A stretch of 64,000 nt of DNA from Taxillus chinensis (lineage: Eukaryota; Streptophyta; Magnoliopsida; Santalales; Loranthaceae). Position 1 is the stretch's first letter. Every line of letters starts with the position of its first letter. Shown here piece after piece: positions 34,494-45,806 of this stretch. Made by a program: the position numbers and the translations under genes. Under the pieces are notes generated by a model. It was not told the origin of the DNA. It was given only the letters and a program-made list of their open reading frames with translations, and did not search any database. The DNA lies in NCBI GenBank assembly GCA_023512835.1, contig CM042087.1:7260550-7324549 (forward strand), in the 5' to 3' direction.

Positions 34494-35109
34494 CGGACTA
34501 AGAAATCCACACCTAATACTTCAAACAGACTAAGTCAAAAAGATGCAGAGTAAGAATCTTAGTCTACAAAGTCGCACGGAATAAGAGAGTCGTCACGAAG
34601 TTGAAAAGTTAAGTCTTCCACTTAATCGGACTAAAGTAAAGAAGACACGGAGTAAGGAATCCAAGTCTTCCATACATGCGGAGTAAGGAAGTACTTTTAC
34701 AGAATAAAGACTTGAGTCTTTATTCGCACGGAGTAAGAAATCCGGACCACTTACTCATACGGAGTAAGGATGAGCTGATACGGAGTCAGTCATCCGTTCC
34801 TTTAACTCATGCAGAGTAAGGAAACTAGATGCGGAGTAAGGAAGTGCTGATGCGGAGTAAGCACTCCGACCTTCTCTTTCATACGGAGTAAGGAAGCGCT
34901 TACATGGAATAAGGATTCCAGTACTAAATTGATACGGAGTAAGCAATCAGTATTATGGAGTAAGGATCCGAGCTTAGTTTAAATATGGAGTAAGGAACCT
35001 TACACCGGAGTCAAGAAGATGCTACTTTAACTTATCTCTTCGTAATCAAAGTCACCGGCTTGCTGCTTCCCGATGTAAGACAAACTCGTTGAAAACTAAA
35101 AGCATCTTA

Positions 35110-35307
35110 CACGTGGATCATTCGGATATGGACACAACTTTAACTACACTTGGGAACTTACAAAGACTCTTATGCGTTGCAAACCCAAGATCTTGAAGAC
35201 CACATCCGCAGCAATTGAGGCAGAGAGATTTTCGAGAAAAAGTAAATGTGCACAATGTCCGGAACAACAAGTTCCAAGGTTGTCTCTTGTGGATGTCTCT
35301 ATAAATA
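35110..35307 (+). promoter_or_regulatory. copia D LTR G-box and TATA
   Basis: CACGTG at 35110-35115 and TATAAATA at 35300-35307, 190 bp apart. Confidence 0.6.
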
Positions 35308-35490
35308 GGAACACTTGTACATTTTATAAAAAAAGTGAGCGAGTAATAGTTTTGTGTATGTACCAAAGCTCATTAAGATCATAGAGGCTAGCATGTGCGT
35401 ACTTGTAAACAGAGTGCTAAAGAGTTGTTAAGTAGGTCTAAAAGCTTCCAAGCTTCAGTCTGCTTCTACTTTGTTGTACTTATCACACTG

Positions 35491-35556
35491 ATAATAAAAC
35501 AAAATACTTCCACTATCTGGTTATCTTCCGCATTGATTTTATCTTTTAACCAGATA
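35491..35556 (+). terminator. polyadenylation-like signal and hairpin, copia D LTR
   Basis: ATAATAAAAC followed by a stem TATCTGGTTA...TTAACCAGATA with a 22-base loop. Copy C keeps the stem with one G-T pair (AACTAG); copy A has CTGGTTAA/TTTAACCAG. Role in RNA 3' end formation is inferred. Confidence 0.45.
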
Positions 35557-35631
35557 AGTGTTGTGCTAAAGAGTTAGAAAAGAGTTTTGATAAGAGCCTA
35601 TTCACCCCCTCTAGGCTCTAAGGGACCAACA

Positions 35632-36850
35632 AAGAGTGAGCGTCGTCAAACACTTGGTAAATAACCAAGTCTTTACTTCATACAGAATAAGGATCGCTCG
35701 TGTGGACTAAACGCTTAAAGTTACAGACTAAGGAATCTGCGTCTAACACTTTAAACGGACTAAGTCAAATAGATGCGGAGTAAGAATCCTAGTCTACAAC
35801 TTGCACGAAGTAAGAGACAGTTATCATGGAATAAAAAGCTAAGTCTTCCACTCAAGTGGACTAAGGGCAAGAAGACATAGAGTAAGGAATCCGAGTCTTT
35901 CATACATGTGGAGTAAGGAACGACTTGTGCAGAATAAGGACCCAAGTCCTTTATTTGCACGGAGTAAGGAAAAGAGATGTGAAGTAAGGAATTTGAACCT
36001 TTTACTCATGAGGAGTAAGGATGCGTTAATACGGAGTAAGCCATCTGGTCCTTTCAACTCATGTGGAGTAAGGAACTGATGTGGAGTAAGGAAGCGCTAA
36101 TACGGAGTAAGCTCTTCGGACTTCTCATTCATACGGAGTTATGAAGCGCTGACACGGAATAAGGATTCAAGTATCAAACTGACACGGAGTAAGCAACCAC
36201 TGACACGAAGTAAGGATCTGAGCTTCATTAACACGGATTAAGAAGATGCTACTTCAACTTATCATCTTCACATTCAAAGTAGTTAGCTCGCTGCGTCCTG
36301 ACGTAAGACAAACTCATTGATAACCTAAAACATCTTACACGTGGATTACACAGATATGTGGACACAACTTTAACTGCAATTGGGAACTCACAAAGACACT
36401 TATGTTTTGCAAACCCAAGATCTTGAACTCCACATCCGCAGCATTCAAGGCATAGAGAATTCCAATGAACAGTCAAGCTACACGGTGCTCAGAAGAACAA
36501 GTTCTAAAGTTGTTTTTCATGGATGGGTATATATAGTAACACTTGTATATTTTATATGAGGTGTGGAAAAGGAGTACATGTGCGCAAGAACAAAAAATGT
36601 AAAAGAGCTAAAGCGTGCGTGTATGTACAAGAGCTCATAGAGATATTTGGCTAGTGTGTCAGTAAACTGTAAACAAAGTGTAAGAGATTTGTTCTGTAGA
36701 TCGAAAAGCTTTACAAGCTTTAATCTGCTTCTATTTTGTTGTAATTATCTCTTGATAATAAAACAAAATACTTCTACTATCTGGTTATCTTCCGCATTGA
36801 TTATATCTGTTAACCAAATAAGTGTTGTGCCAGAGACTAAACAAGACTTT
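35632..36850 (+). repeat. copia LTR E (5' LTR of copy B), both ends missing
   Basis: Begins AAGAGTGAGCGTCGTC, internal to the family LTR (about 150 bp from its start), because LTR D was inserted here. GGAGTAAG-type array 35683-36240, G-box 36338-36343, TATATATAG at 36529, AATAAAAC near 36756. The last 60-70 bp and the PBS are missing or unrecognisable. Confidence 0.85.
36338..36536 (+). promoter_or_regulatory. copia LTR E G-box and TATA
   Basis: CACGTG at 36338-36343, TATATATA at 36529-36536; 191-bp spacing. Confidence 0.6.
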
Positions 36851-36911
36851 TCGATCAAAGCAAGTTCTACCTGCTCAAAGTAGAGATCCCACTCTTTCTC
36901 TCTTTCATCAA

Positions 36912-39207
36912 ATGGACGAACAAAGAAGCATGCTGTTCAACTCTCGCCTTAACTCCGGAGGTGCACAAGAGCCCCCTCCCAGTCAAAGCAGCAGTGAAAA
37001 TGTCGATCCACCTCAACCTGCTGCTGCCGCTGCTCCTCAACCACGGAGTTCTAGTTTCACTTTGACTAAACCGTGAAAGTTCACACTTGAGCTTTTCTCC
37101 TAGTGGAAAGCTTGCATGAAGATGTTCATGGTATGTTATGATCATCTCATGTGGTCGTGTCTTCATCAGGAGCTACCTATTCCGATGACTATCAAAGAAA
37201 ATGGAGTTAGAAGGGCAAAGACGGATGCTGAACTCACCAATGACGAAAGAGCTTGGCAGTGTGCTAGCGAAAAGGCTTTGGCTTACGTAGCATCGTCTTT
37301 GGACTCCGAATCTTTCATGGACGCCTAGGACTACACGACAGCAAAAGCTGTCTAGGATAAACTGACAATCCTCTATGAGGGAAGTTAGCCCAAATGTAGA
37401 ACGTTATCTGTGCTCTCAGGCAGAACTTTGAGAGCTTCAATCATAAACCTGGTGAATCCCTCGAGAGCATCTACCAAAGGTTCGGCAAGCTCATTCTTGA
37501 GCTGAAAACTATCAATGAGCATTATACGCAATTCCAAATCAATGACAAGTTTTTTCGCTCCTTGCCGGATTGTTACTACTCCAAGCAGCTCCAGATGCAA
37601 GCAGACAAGAACTGGTAGTATGCTCCCCTTGAAGAACTATACGGAGAGCTACGGACTCATGAGGTCAGATTCAAATATACTGACCGAGATGAGAAAATAG
37701 CTCAAAAAGAGAAAGGGGTAGCTTTTAAAGCTACGAAATGTTTCAGCATACAACAGGATGATGATATGGAAGAGTCAGAGAACTCTGACTCAGACGTTGA
37801 AGAAGAAATAGCTCTTCTGGTCAAATCCTTTGAGCGATTCCTATGAAAAAGCAGAAAAGGATTCAAAAGAGGCTCTTCATCATCATCCAGAAGGAAGGAG
37901 CGATCGGAGTCGAGTTCCCAAGAATGCTACAACTGTGGGAAACACAGTCACTGGGCCAAGGACTGTAAATCCAAATCAAAGACGGCCGATAAAAGTGACA
38001 AGGTTAAACCTCAGCGCTCCACATCAGAGAATAGCAAGAAGAAGAGCAAGGCTTTCGTTACAAATTACGTCAGTGGCTCGGAAAAAGAGGAATCCTCTGA
38101 TGATGAGCCAACCCTAAAGCCGAACGTCTGCCTCATGGCAAATACTGAGGTACCTTCTATCTCTGAGCTCATGAGTAAATTATAATCTCTTACTGCTGAA
38201 TGTGATCATGAAAAGAATGAGAGACTAATAATTACTCAAAAGTACAAAGATATGGAAAGTCAGGCTAAACATCTTGAATTTACCGTTGCAAGACTTGAAA
38301 AAGACATAGCTGACTTTAGGAGTAAAGAGGCTTGGTATCATGATCTTAGAGCTGAAAATCATTTGTTAAATACCAACCTAACTGGCCTAACTGTTAATCT
38401 TAAAAGACTCAAGAACAAACTTGAAAAGAAAAGGAAATAAATCGTAAGTGGCTAAAATCGGGGGAAATAACTTCTACGTTTAGGACTGATCCGGATGACA
38501 TCCAAGTTAAACCTGGCCTTGGCTCTGAACCATCTACCTCCATACAAGCTACTGAGTGTCCCTCGGATTTCATTCCGAAACTGACCAACCTTTATCCTGT
38601 TAGTACAGCTAAACCGTTGGATTGTTTCATTTCAGGTGGCACCATAGTTTATGACTGTGGAAGAGAGGCTATTACTGCTAATCCCGAAGTAGTAGCACCC
38701 GTACCTAAAGATGAAGGGAAGGCTGCTGTAGTTAAAGTCGAAACTGTAGCACCTAGAAAGAAAGGAAAGGCTAAGGCTAATGCATCTAGGGCTAAGAGCG
38801 CATCACCCAATCGCAAAGGACTAGGCCATAGGGAACAAAGTAGAAAACCTGTAAAACCTAAGAAACCTGTATCTCCTGTTTGTGCTCCGCATCATAGTGT
38901 CTATTCCATCTGTAGAGAAATAGGCCATTATCACTATGAGTGTTGGAGTCTATCTGATGACTGGCTTTGTAATCAAGTTCATATTAATAAAGATCAGTTC
39001 ACCAAAAAGGGTTCTTCTAGCAAATCAAAATCAAAATCTGAAAGGAGTATCGCTCCCAAGAAAACCCAAATAAAAGAAGCAACTCACACTAACAAAGTAA
39101 AGTCAACCTGGAAAGCTAAAGTTCCTAACAAAGCAAAATCCAGAACTGTTGACACCGTTGTTGTTTCTCTTAACCGCCTAAAACAAGTTTGGGCACCAAA
39201 AGTGTAA
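36912..39207 (+). pseudogene. copia B gag (UBN2-type) with CCHC knuckle, many stops
   Basis: Start MDEQRSMLFNSRLN at 36912. After a Pro/Ala/Ser-rich leader, the gag core reads RSSSFTLTKP, KMFMVCYDHLMW, then in another frame ESIYQRFGKLILELK and NDKFFRSLPDCYYSK, matching the UBN2-type copia gag. The zinc knuckle CYNCGKHSHWAKDC lies at 37924-37965. Next come a Lys/Ser/Asp-rich stretch, a coiled-coil-like segment (near 38220-38440) and a basic tail (KGKAKANASRAKSASPNRKG near 38760) ending VWAPKV and TAA at 39205. Nonsense codons at 37075, 37326, 37610, 38180 and 38438 and several frameshifts make it defunct. Confidence 0.85.
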
Positions 39208-40466
39208 ATTGTTGTTTTGCAGGAGCATCTCTAGAATTCATTGTTGGACCACTTGAAGTTGAAGATCAATCAAAGCAAGTGGATACTTGATAGTGGATGC
39301 TTCGGACATATGACAGGTGATCAGTCTTTGCTTGTAGAAGTTGTTGACAAACGAGGCCCATCATATGGCGACAACAACAAAGGTAAAAGTGTGGGGTATG
39401 GCACTTTAACCAACGACTGTGTATCAATTACTAAGGTTGCACTAGCCGAAGGTTTGAAGCATAATTTGCTGAGTGTCGGTAATTTATATGACAAAGGATT
39501 TACTGTTTCCTTTATGTCCAACACCTGCACAGTTAGGGAAAACTTATCGAGAGATATTAAGTTATCCGGATTAAGAGATGGGGACATATATTTAGTGGTC
39601 TTAAGAAATAATTCTTCTGACCCTGTATGCTTCCTCACTAAAGCATCAGATAAAGAAAGTTTGCTATGGCACAAGCGTTGCGCTCATTTAAATTTTAAGA
39701 CTTTGTCTAAACTAGTGTCGCTTGACTTGGTCAATGGTCTACCCAAACATAAATACTCCAGAGACTCTCTCTATTGAGAATGCTAACTCAGCAAGCAAAC
39801 CAAGCATAGCTTTAAGAGCAAATTAGTTAATTCAATAATTGCTCCTTTGCAACTTCTTTATATGAACCTTTGTGGTCCCATTTTTATTGCTTCTCTTGCC
39901 GGTGCGAGGTATACCCTTGTGGTTATCGATGACTTCACCAGGTATACATGGGTGATGTTCCTGAAATCAAAGGATTGAACTTTTGAACATCTTGTAGATC
40001 TCTTCAACTGGATAAATAATTCACAAGGACTAAGCATTAAATGCATCAGGAGTGATCATGCTACGGAATTTGACTTTTCTGATATGAGATCCTATTATTC
40101 TGAAGAAGTCATTTAGCACGACTTCTCTGTGCCCAGGACTCCACAACAAAATGGAGTTGTTGAGCGTAAGAATCGCACTATAGTCGAAGTTGGTAGATCA
40201 ATGTTAGTAGGGGCAAAGCTTCCTCTCAGTCTATAGGCTGAAGCTATGTCCACTGCATGCTATGTTCAGAACAGAACTCTTATCAATAAGGTTACCATGA
40301 AAACACTCTTTGAGATGTGGAGAGGTAGGAAGCCGTCAATCTCTAATTTTAAAGCTTTTGGGTGTGCTTGCTATGTGTTAAACAACGACAAAGAGGCCCA
40401 GAGTAAATTTGAGCCAAAATCCGATGATGGGATCTTTGTCGGATATTTGTTACACAACAAGGCTTA
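39208..40466 (+). pseudogene. copia B pol fragment: protease and integrase
   Basis: Protease: WILDSGCFGHMTGD near 39280 (D-S-G in place of D-T-G, normal for SIRE-type) and VALAEGLKHNLLSVGNL. Integrase: HHCC region LWHKRCAHLNFKTLSKL near 39664; the first Cys pair is interrupted by TGA at 39775. Core with GARYTLVVIDDFTRYTW near 39900 and [15 protein letters not shown] near 40146. It ends in [19 protein letters not shown], where the TRIM-like insertion begins. Stops at 39775, 39976, 40113 and 40234 among others. Confidence 0.85.
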
Positions 40467-40873
40467 TGTAACAGCCCAGCCCACTTGTAGCACAATATTG
40501 TCCGCTTTGGGTCACTCATCGGCTCACTAGCCGGGCCCCCTCACGGTTTTGTTCTTGGCAGTGCCCACTGACACCCCAAAAGGCCTCATGTCAGGAGAGG
40601 TATCCACAGCCACCTAAGTAGCCTGCTTCGTTCTCCTCCCCAGCCGATGTGGGATATTATATCTACCCCCCTTGGAGAGCCTAGCGTCCTTGCTAGCACA
40701 CCAACCCGGGTCTTGGCTCTGATACCATTTGTAATAACCCAGCCCACCCGTAGCACGATATTCTTCGCTTTGGGTCACTCATTGGCTCACTAGCCGACCC
40801 CCTCACGGTTTTGTTCTTGGCAGTGCCCACTGGCTCCCTAAAAGGCCTCATACCAAGAGAGGGAGTCTACCTA
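40467..40873 (-). mobile_element. TRIM-like short LTR element, right LTR truncated
   Basis: Left LTR starts TGTAACAGCCCAGCCCAC at 40467; a second copy starts TGTAATAACCCAGCCCACC at 40730. Between them, directly before the second copy, lies the reverse complement of TGGTATCAGAGCC (40715-40727), a tRNA-Met PBS in minus orientation, so the internal region is only tens of bases. Motifs such as CCGATGTGGGATATTATAT are widespread in dicot genomes in this repeat. The right LTR match ends near 40873 in unrelated sequence. No coding capacity. Confidence 0.7.
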
Positions 40874-41620
40874 TGTACGTCCTTAATTCGAAGATTTGTA
40901 GACTCGTAGCCCGTAAAGTCTAAGACTCAAAGGTCATAGACTAGGCGACTCGAAGGTTGAAGGTCGTAGATAGACAGACCATGGGGCTAGTAGCACAACC
41001 CGTAGCCTCGAAGGTCGTAGATAGACTGACCATGGGGCTAGTAGCACAACCCGTAGCCTCGAAGGTCATAGATAGGCGACTCGAAGGTCGAAGGTCATAG
41101 AGAGACAGACCATGGGGCTAGTAGCACCCTGGAAGGACCACAGGGTCGAAGCCTTGAAGAGGCACAGGGTCGAAGGGTCGTAGTTTGACAGACCCAAGGT
41201 GCAGACAGGTAAAGAGCAGCGACTCGAAGACTCAAAGCAAAGACTCGTAGAGTCACAGCGTGCAGAGTTGTAGATTCGAAGCTCGGAGGGTCGTAGGAAG
41301 AACCCGTTGTAAAGACCCATAGATAGTTTACTAGCCAAGGTAGAATGCGGTTGTCACTAACTCGAAGACTCGTAGAGCTCAGGCTTGTAGAATGAGATGT
41401 CAGTTATGTATTGATTCTGACCTAGCTTCGAAGCCAGAAAGCAAAAGAAGTGGAAGTTTACTTCTCAGAGCTCGAAGACTCAAACTCGAAGAATCAAAGA
41501 GGAAGACTCGTAGGAAAGCTACGAGGCAATATCTCTGAGGTTGTGGCTAAACAAAGAAACGGAGCGCGCTACAAAGGAGTGAAACGCATAGACGTTCACC
41601 ATTTCAGTAAGTCGTTACCC
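40874..41620 (+). repeat. TCGAAG/GTCGTAG-rich degenerate tandem region
   Basis: Two tandem units of about 72 bp at 40949-41050 (CGAAGGTCGTAGATAGAC, ACCATGGGGCTAGTAGCAC), a third partial one to 41130, then irregular CTCGAAGACTCGTAG units to 41540. Probably the outer part of the Ogre-like LTR that follows, but its left edge could not be placed. Confidence 0.65.
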
Positions 41621-43561
41621 AGACAGCATTTGTAAGTACGTTAAGTACTGAAAAACACGTGGACGTCATCTGAGGGTAATTTTACATGTTTCAACGGTGA
41701 AGATCGAAGGAAGAAACATGCTTAACCCTAGCAGGAGGGTTTCCGACTTTGGACGACCTATAAAAGAAAGGAATGTGCCTGACTTGAAGAGTGCGCCGAT
41801 AATATTATGAATTAATAAGAAACGTATCTGCATAGAGACAAGAGGCGACACAGAGTAGTTCATATGATATACAGAGAAAGAGGAAGATCGAAGGAGAGAT
41901 AATAGTGAGTTAATCTCTTCTACTTCCTCATACATTCAAAGAACTGATTGTGAGTTCGGCAAAGGAGTGGTTGAAGGTCGAGCATAGCAAACAGTCAGCA
42001 ACTTAGGAGCAGATTGCATTAGATAGATTCTTATAGTGAGTAAATTCTGGAGCAATACTATTTTTGTATTTGCGTTTAAAGGAAGAGAGAGTTTACCCTC
42101 GAAGCCTATAAACCTCCGACCTGCCGACACTCCGACCTTTGACCCTTCGACCCTTGACCTTCGAACCTTGTGAGTCTTTGACCCTGCCGACTTTTGACCT
42201 ACCGACACTTCGACCTGTTGACCATTGACCTTTGACCTGCCGACACTTTGACCCATTGACCGTTGACCTTCGACCCACCAAAAGAAAACCACAAAAAAAA
42301 ACAAAAACAACTCTAGTCTGCCCTTTTTGTTCTTACGTTTCATCACAAAAACAAAAAAACAATCCTTTTTCAGTCCCCTATTTCGTACGCCCACTCTCCT
42401 TATTTCCAGTAACCAAAAAATCTTAGCCCCAAAAAATACATCACTCCAATCTTCAAATACCAGGAAATCCCCTTTTTTACAAATCTCACTGCCAGATTTG
42501 TTGATTCTATCTTCAAGTAGGTGATTATCGGCGTGGACAAGATAGTTTAAGCAGAATATTTCAGACGGACGCCCTGTGTTAAAGCCCCATTCAAGCCAAA
42601 GTCAGTGTAATTTATATTTGCTGCTCTATTTTTTTTAGTTTATTTGTACTTATCTTTGATATACTCTTAGTATTTTCCTGGTTTTCATTTTTTTTAGTTT
42701 ATTTCTATACCTGATGTAATTTTTAGTATTTGCCATTGTATTTTCCTTGTATTTTCTTTATTTACATGTTGTACGATGTAATATATAAAATATAGTGAAA
42801 AAGAAGAGCGCAAAGAGAGGCATAAAAAAAAGATGAAAAAAAGAAAAAGAAAGAAGAGTGCTTTTATTTGTGGATGTCATAATCACACACTCCATATTTT
42901 TTACTTTAATGCATATGTTCATTACTTTGATTTATGACTTTGCGTTTTCAAACAAAAAAAAAAGGTTTCCAAAAATTACAAAAAAAACAACAAAAAAACA
43001 AACAAAACATTTCTTTTTTAAACAAAAAAAAAACAAAACAAAACAAACAAAACGTTTCTTTTAGCAAAACACAGAAACCCATAAATGTTTTCTAACCCAA
43101 AAAACCAAAAAAACAAAAACATATTTCCATTTTTTTTTGGACTTCAAAATAAAACCAAAAACCAAAACAAACCCCTAGGATCTCATTTCTCACTTCAAAT
43201 AAAAAACCAAAACTTTTAGAATTCCCTTTAGAAATTTAGGGTAAATCCATTTTAACCATAACTTAGTTAAATAAACTTTTTAGGAAATTTGACCCCGTCA
43301 TGGCAGTGCAAATAAAATAGAAAACCTCCTCCTCCAAAAAAAAAGATACCGAAAGGGCGTTGTAGGGGTGCTAATCCTTCCCTACACGTAACCAACTCCC
43401 GAACCCTTCTCTGATGACGCAGACCACACCTTCAAAACTACCCAAAGTAGAGGGTATCCAATTGTACCCCAAAAACAGTTGGTGGCGACTCTAAATTTTC
43501 TCACCATTGGTTTGGTTTGAGCCCACCCCAAATGGGCCTAAACGAAAACCAGTGATGACAA

Positions 43562-43579
43562 CTGGCGACTCTGCTGGGG
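43562..43579 (+). promoter_or_regulatory. Ogre-like primer-binding site
   Basis: CTGGCGACTCTGCTGGGG directly after the presumed LTR end; resembles the TGGCGACTCCACTGGGGA-type PBS known from Ogre/Tat elements (tRNA-Arg type). The exact tRNA is from memory of the family. Confidence 0.6.
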
Positions 43580-43580
43580 A

Positions 43581-44239
43581 CTTTAACACTTTAGAGAGTG
43601 AGGTCTAGAACTAGGATTAGGAGGTTATTTTAATTGTACTGTTGTATATATTTAACTGTCGTGCTAAGTTGTTTTTTTATTTTCTAGATATAATTGTAAT
43701 TTACTTATTTTTTTATACAGTTGTCGTTTATCTTTAAACTGTGATTTATTTGTATGTTTTTACTACCATGATAGTTATGATTTACTGCTTTCCTTACTTG
43801 TTGCATCCATGCATAACCCTATACCCGGGTTTAACACAATTTAGGTTAGGGAGGTTTAGTACGGTCCCCAATGCGTTGATCATTATTCGCAATGGGGTCT
43901 CGGAATCCTTACTCAAGCTTGAGGTTCTTTTAAAGCACGTCCTTTTAAGACCCCCCCTCCGGTAAATCCCACGGTGTACGGAGCCCTCTATTGAGGAAGT
44001 TTGGGAACCAACGAATAAGATAGGTGTAGCAATAGAAGCCCATCAGGGGCATTGACCCACATGTTGTTTGCTCATTCCATGCCATGCTAACCTTTGTTTT
44101 GTAGGGTAGTCCATAAGTCATCCCCTACACACCTTATTTGCCTTACTATTAGTCTATTCTTTATCTTGTCTATTTGCCCTGATTTGTTTTAACTGCCATC
44201 CTAACCTGTCATCATGCATAACACGACATTCATATAGGC
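43581..44239 (+). other. Ogre-like 5' leader
   Basis: About 660 bp of T-rich sequence with no coding signal between PBS and ORF1. It contains CTTGAGGTTCTTTTAAAGC and CCTTTTAAGACCCCCCC near 43918-43960. Confidence 0.55.
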
Positions 44240-44819
44240 ATGGCAACTTTCAGTCATCTCCTAAAAAGCCTTCAGGATAAAGAGGCTGTCGCAGTGGTGG
44301 CCCAAACATCTGAGGACATCCAACTTCGCCTTGGAGATTTTCCACCAGAAGAAGCCCACAAAGCAGAACATATTATCATAGAAGATCAGCTGGACTACAC
44401 TAAGGAGGTACAGACAATATGGAAGCAGTGGTCAGACGAAAGGAAAAGCATTTATATATAGCAGTTTGGGGATTTGCTCCATGTAACCGAGTTACTAGCC
44501 GACAAGGATATGCTTGGGGCAGCCATAAATTTCTGGGAGCCTCGTCGGCGGTGCTTTAACTTCAACGGCATAGATCTTGTTCCCACAATAGAAGAATACA
44601 GAAGATTATTGGATATGCCCGTAGAAAACAAAATGAAGATCTATCTACCGGAGCCTAGAAAATCATGTCGAAGGGCCTTTGCTGAGATAATGGGAAAGCC
44701 AGTATGGGACTCACTGGCGGCCACAACCTATAGTGGGCGGGAATATCTTCCATGGGCAACAATCAAAAAAATGATACAAACCGCAATAGAAGCAGGGGCA
44801 CACAAACTACTTACGCTAG
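44240..44819 (+). pseudogene. Ogre-like ORF1 fragment
   Basis: Start MATFSHLLKSLQ. After one TAG at 44459 the same frame continues QFGDLLHVTELLADKDML, AINFWEPRRRCFNFNGIDLV, PTIEEYRRLLDMP, matching the pattern of the domain found at the start of Ogre ORF1 and in many plant proteins annotated DUF7745-type (GDL...LL....D..L..A..FW.P....F.F...DL.PT.EEY..LL). The C-terminal part is lost at the junction with copia C. Function of this ORF in Ogre is unknown. Confidence 0.65.
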
Positions 44820-45806
44820 CTAATAATTACTCAAATGTACAAAGATATGGAAAGTCAGAATAAACGTCTTGAATTTACTATTACTAGACTTGAAAAAGAC
44901 ATAGCTGACTTCAGAGGAAAAGAAGCTTGGTATCACGATCTAAGGGCTGAAAATCATCTGCTAAATACCAATCTCTCAGGCCTAAAAGTTATTGTAAAAA
45001 GACTCGAGAATGAACTTGAACAGGAAAAGGAAATAAATCGTAAGTGGCTTAAATCCGGGGAAATAGCCTCTTTATTTAGGACTGATCTGGATAATGTTCG
45101 AGTCAAACCTGGCCTAGGCTCAGAATCATCAACCTCCAATGTTCAAGCTACTGAGTGTCCTCCGGATTTCACTCCAAAACTAACCAACTTATATCCTGTT
45201 AGTACGTCTAAACCGTTGGATGGTTTCATTTCAAGTGGCACCATAGTTTATGACTGTGGAGTTGACGCTGTTACTGCACTTCCCGAAGCAATAGCACCCG
45301 TAACTAATGATGAAGGGAAGGCTGCTGCAGTTAAAGCCAAAACTGTAGCACCCAAAAAGAAAGGAAAGGCTAAGGCTGACGCATCTAGGGCCAAGAGCGC
45401 ATCACCCAAACGCAATGGATTAGGCCACAGGGAACAGAGTAGAAAGTCTGTAAAATCTAAGAGACCTGTATCCCCTATTTGTACTCCGCATTATAGTGTC
45501 TGTTCCATCTATAGGGAAATAGGTCATTATCACTATGAATGTTGGAGTTTATTTGATAACTGGCTTTGTAATCAAATTCGTACCAATAAAGATCAGTTCA
45601 ATAAAAAGGGTTCTTCGAGCAAAACAAAAGCTATACCACAAAGGAGTGTCTCTCCCAAGATAACCCAAATAAAAGAAGCAGCTAAAACTAACAAATTAAA
45701 GTCAACTTGGAGAGCTAAAAGTCCTAGCAAAGTCAAATCCGGAACTGTTGACATTACTGCTGTTCTTTCTAACCGTCCGAAACAAGTTTGGGCACCAAAA
45801 GTGTAA
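44820..45806 (+). pseudogene. copia C gag C-terminal part
   Basis: About 320 open codons. Coiled-coil-like start (RLEFTITRLEKDIADFRGKE), then a Ser/Thr/Pro stretch and a basic region (KGKAKADASRAKSASPKRNG, REQSRKSVKSKRPVSP) with a second His/Cys cluster CSIYREIGHYHYECW near 45500. It ends KQVWAPKV and TAA at 45804-45806, at the same site as copy B. The N-terminal UBN2 core and knuckle are absent because of truncation. Confidence 0.8.

Larger units (their letters stand above)
24833..35631 (+). mobile_element. copia copy D, 3' end, interrupted by G1
   Basis: ORF remnant 24833-25503 and LTR remnant 34494-35631, same family as A-C. G1 lies between. The last ORF codons, PPT and LTR start are missing, so a deletion accompanied or followed the G1 insertion. 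The LTR ends ...GGGACCAACA at 35631 and is followed by LTR E sequence, so D had inserted into another LTR of the family. Confidence 0.78.
34494..35631 (+). repeat. copia D 3' LTR, 5' end missing
   Basis: Starts inside the GGAGTAAG-type array, then G-box at 35110-35115, TATAAATA at 35300-35307, AATAAAAC at 35493, hairpin TATCTGGTTA/TTAACCAGATA at 35514-35556, end GGGACCAACA. About 200 bp of the LTR start are gone. Confidence 0.88.
35632..40466 (+). mobile_element. copia copy B: truncated 5' LTR (E), gag and part of pol
   Basis: LTR E remnant (35632-36850), gag and integrase in the family order. The right end is cut at 40466 by the TRIM-like element (copy C continues ...GCTTATCGGG). The rest of B is not found downstream; 44820 onward overlaps B and therefore is another copy. 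Confidence 0.8.
41621..44819 (+). mobile_element. Ogre/Tat-like LTR element fragment (LTR, PBS, ORF1 start)
   Basis: Contains a TATA box CTATAAAAG at 41758, GACCTTCGACC-type repeats (42115-42280), A/C-rich low-complexity tracts (42820-43210), the LTR end TGATGACA at 43553-43560, a PBS, and the start of an ORF1-like gene. Inverted homologous sequence lies at 63235-64000. The element breaks off at 44819 inside ORF1 where copia C begins, with the microhomology CTAATAA. Confidence 0.72.

Noticed and set aside
40467..40873. Cassandra-type TRIM with 5S rRNA-like promoter
   Set aside because: LTR edges and PBS fit a TRIM, but I find no 5S rRNA A-box/C-box-like sequence in the LTR.
42858..43064. Lys/Asn-rich frames over A-rich tracts (also minus-strand 63643-64000)
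   Set aside because: Low-complexity A/C-rich LTR sequence of the Ogre-like element.
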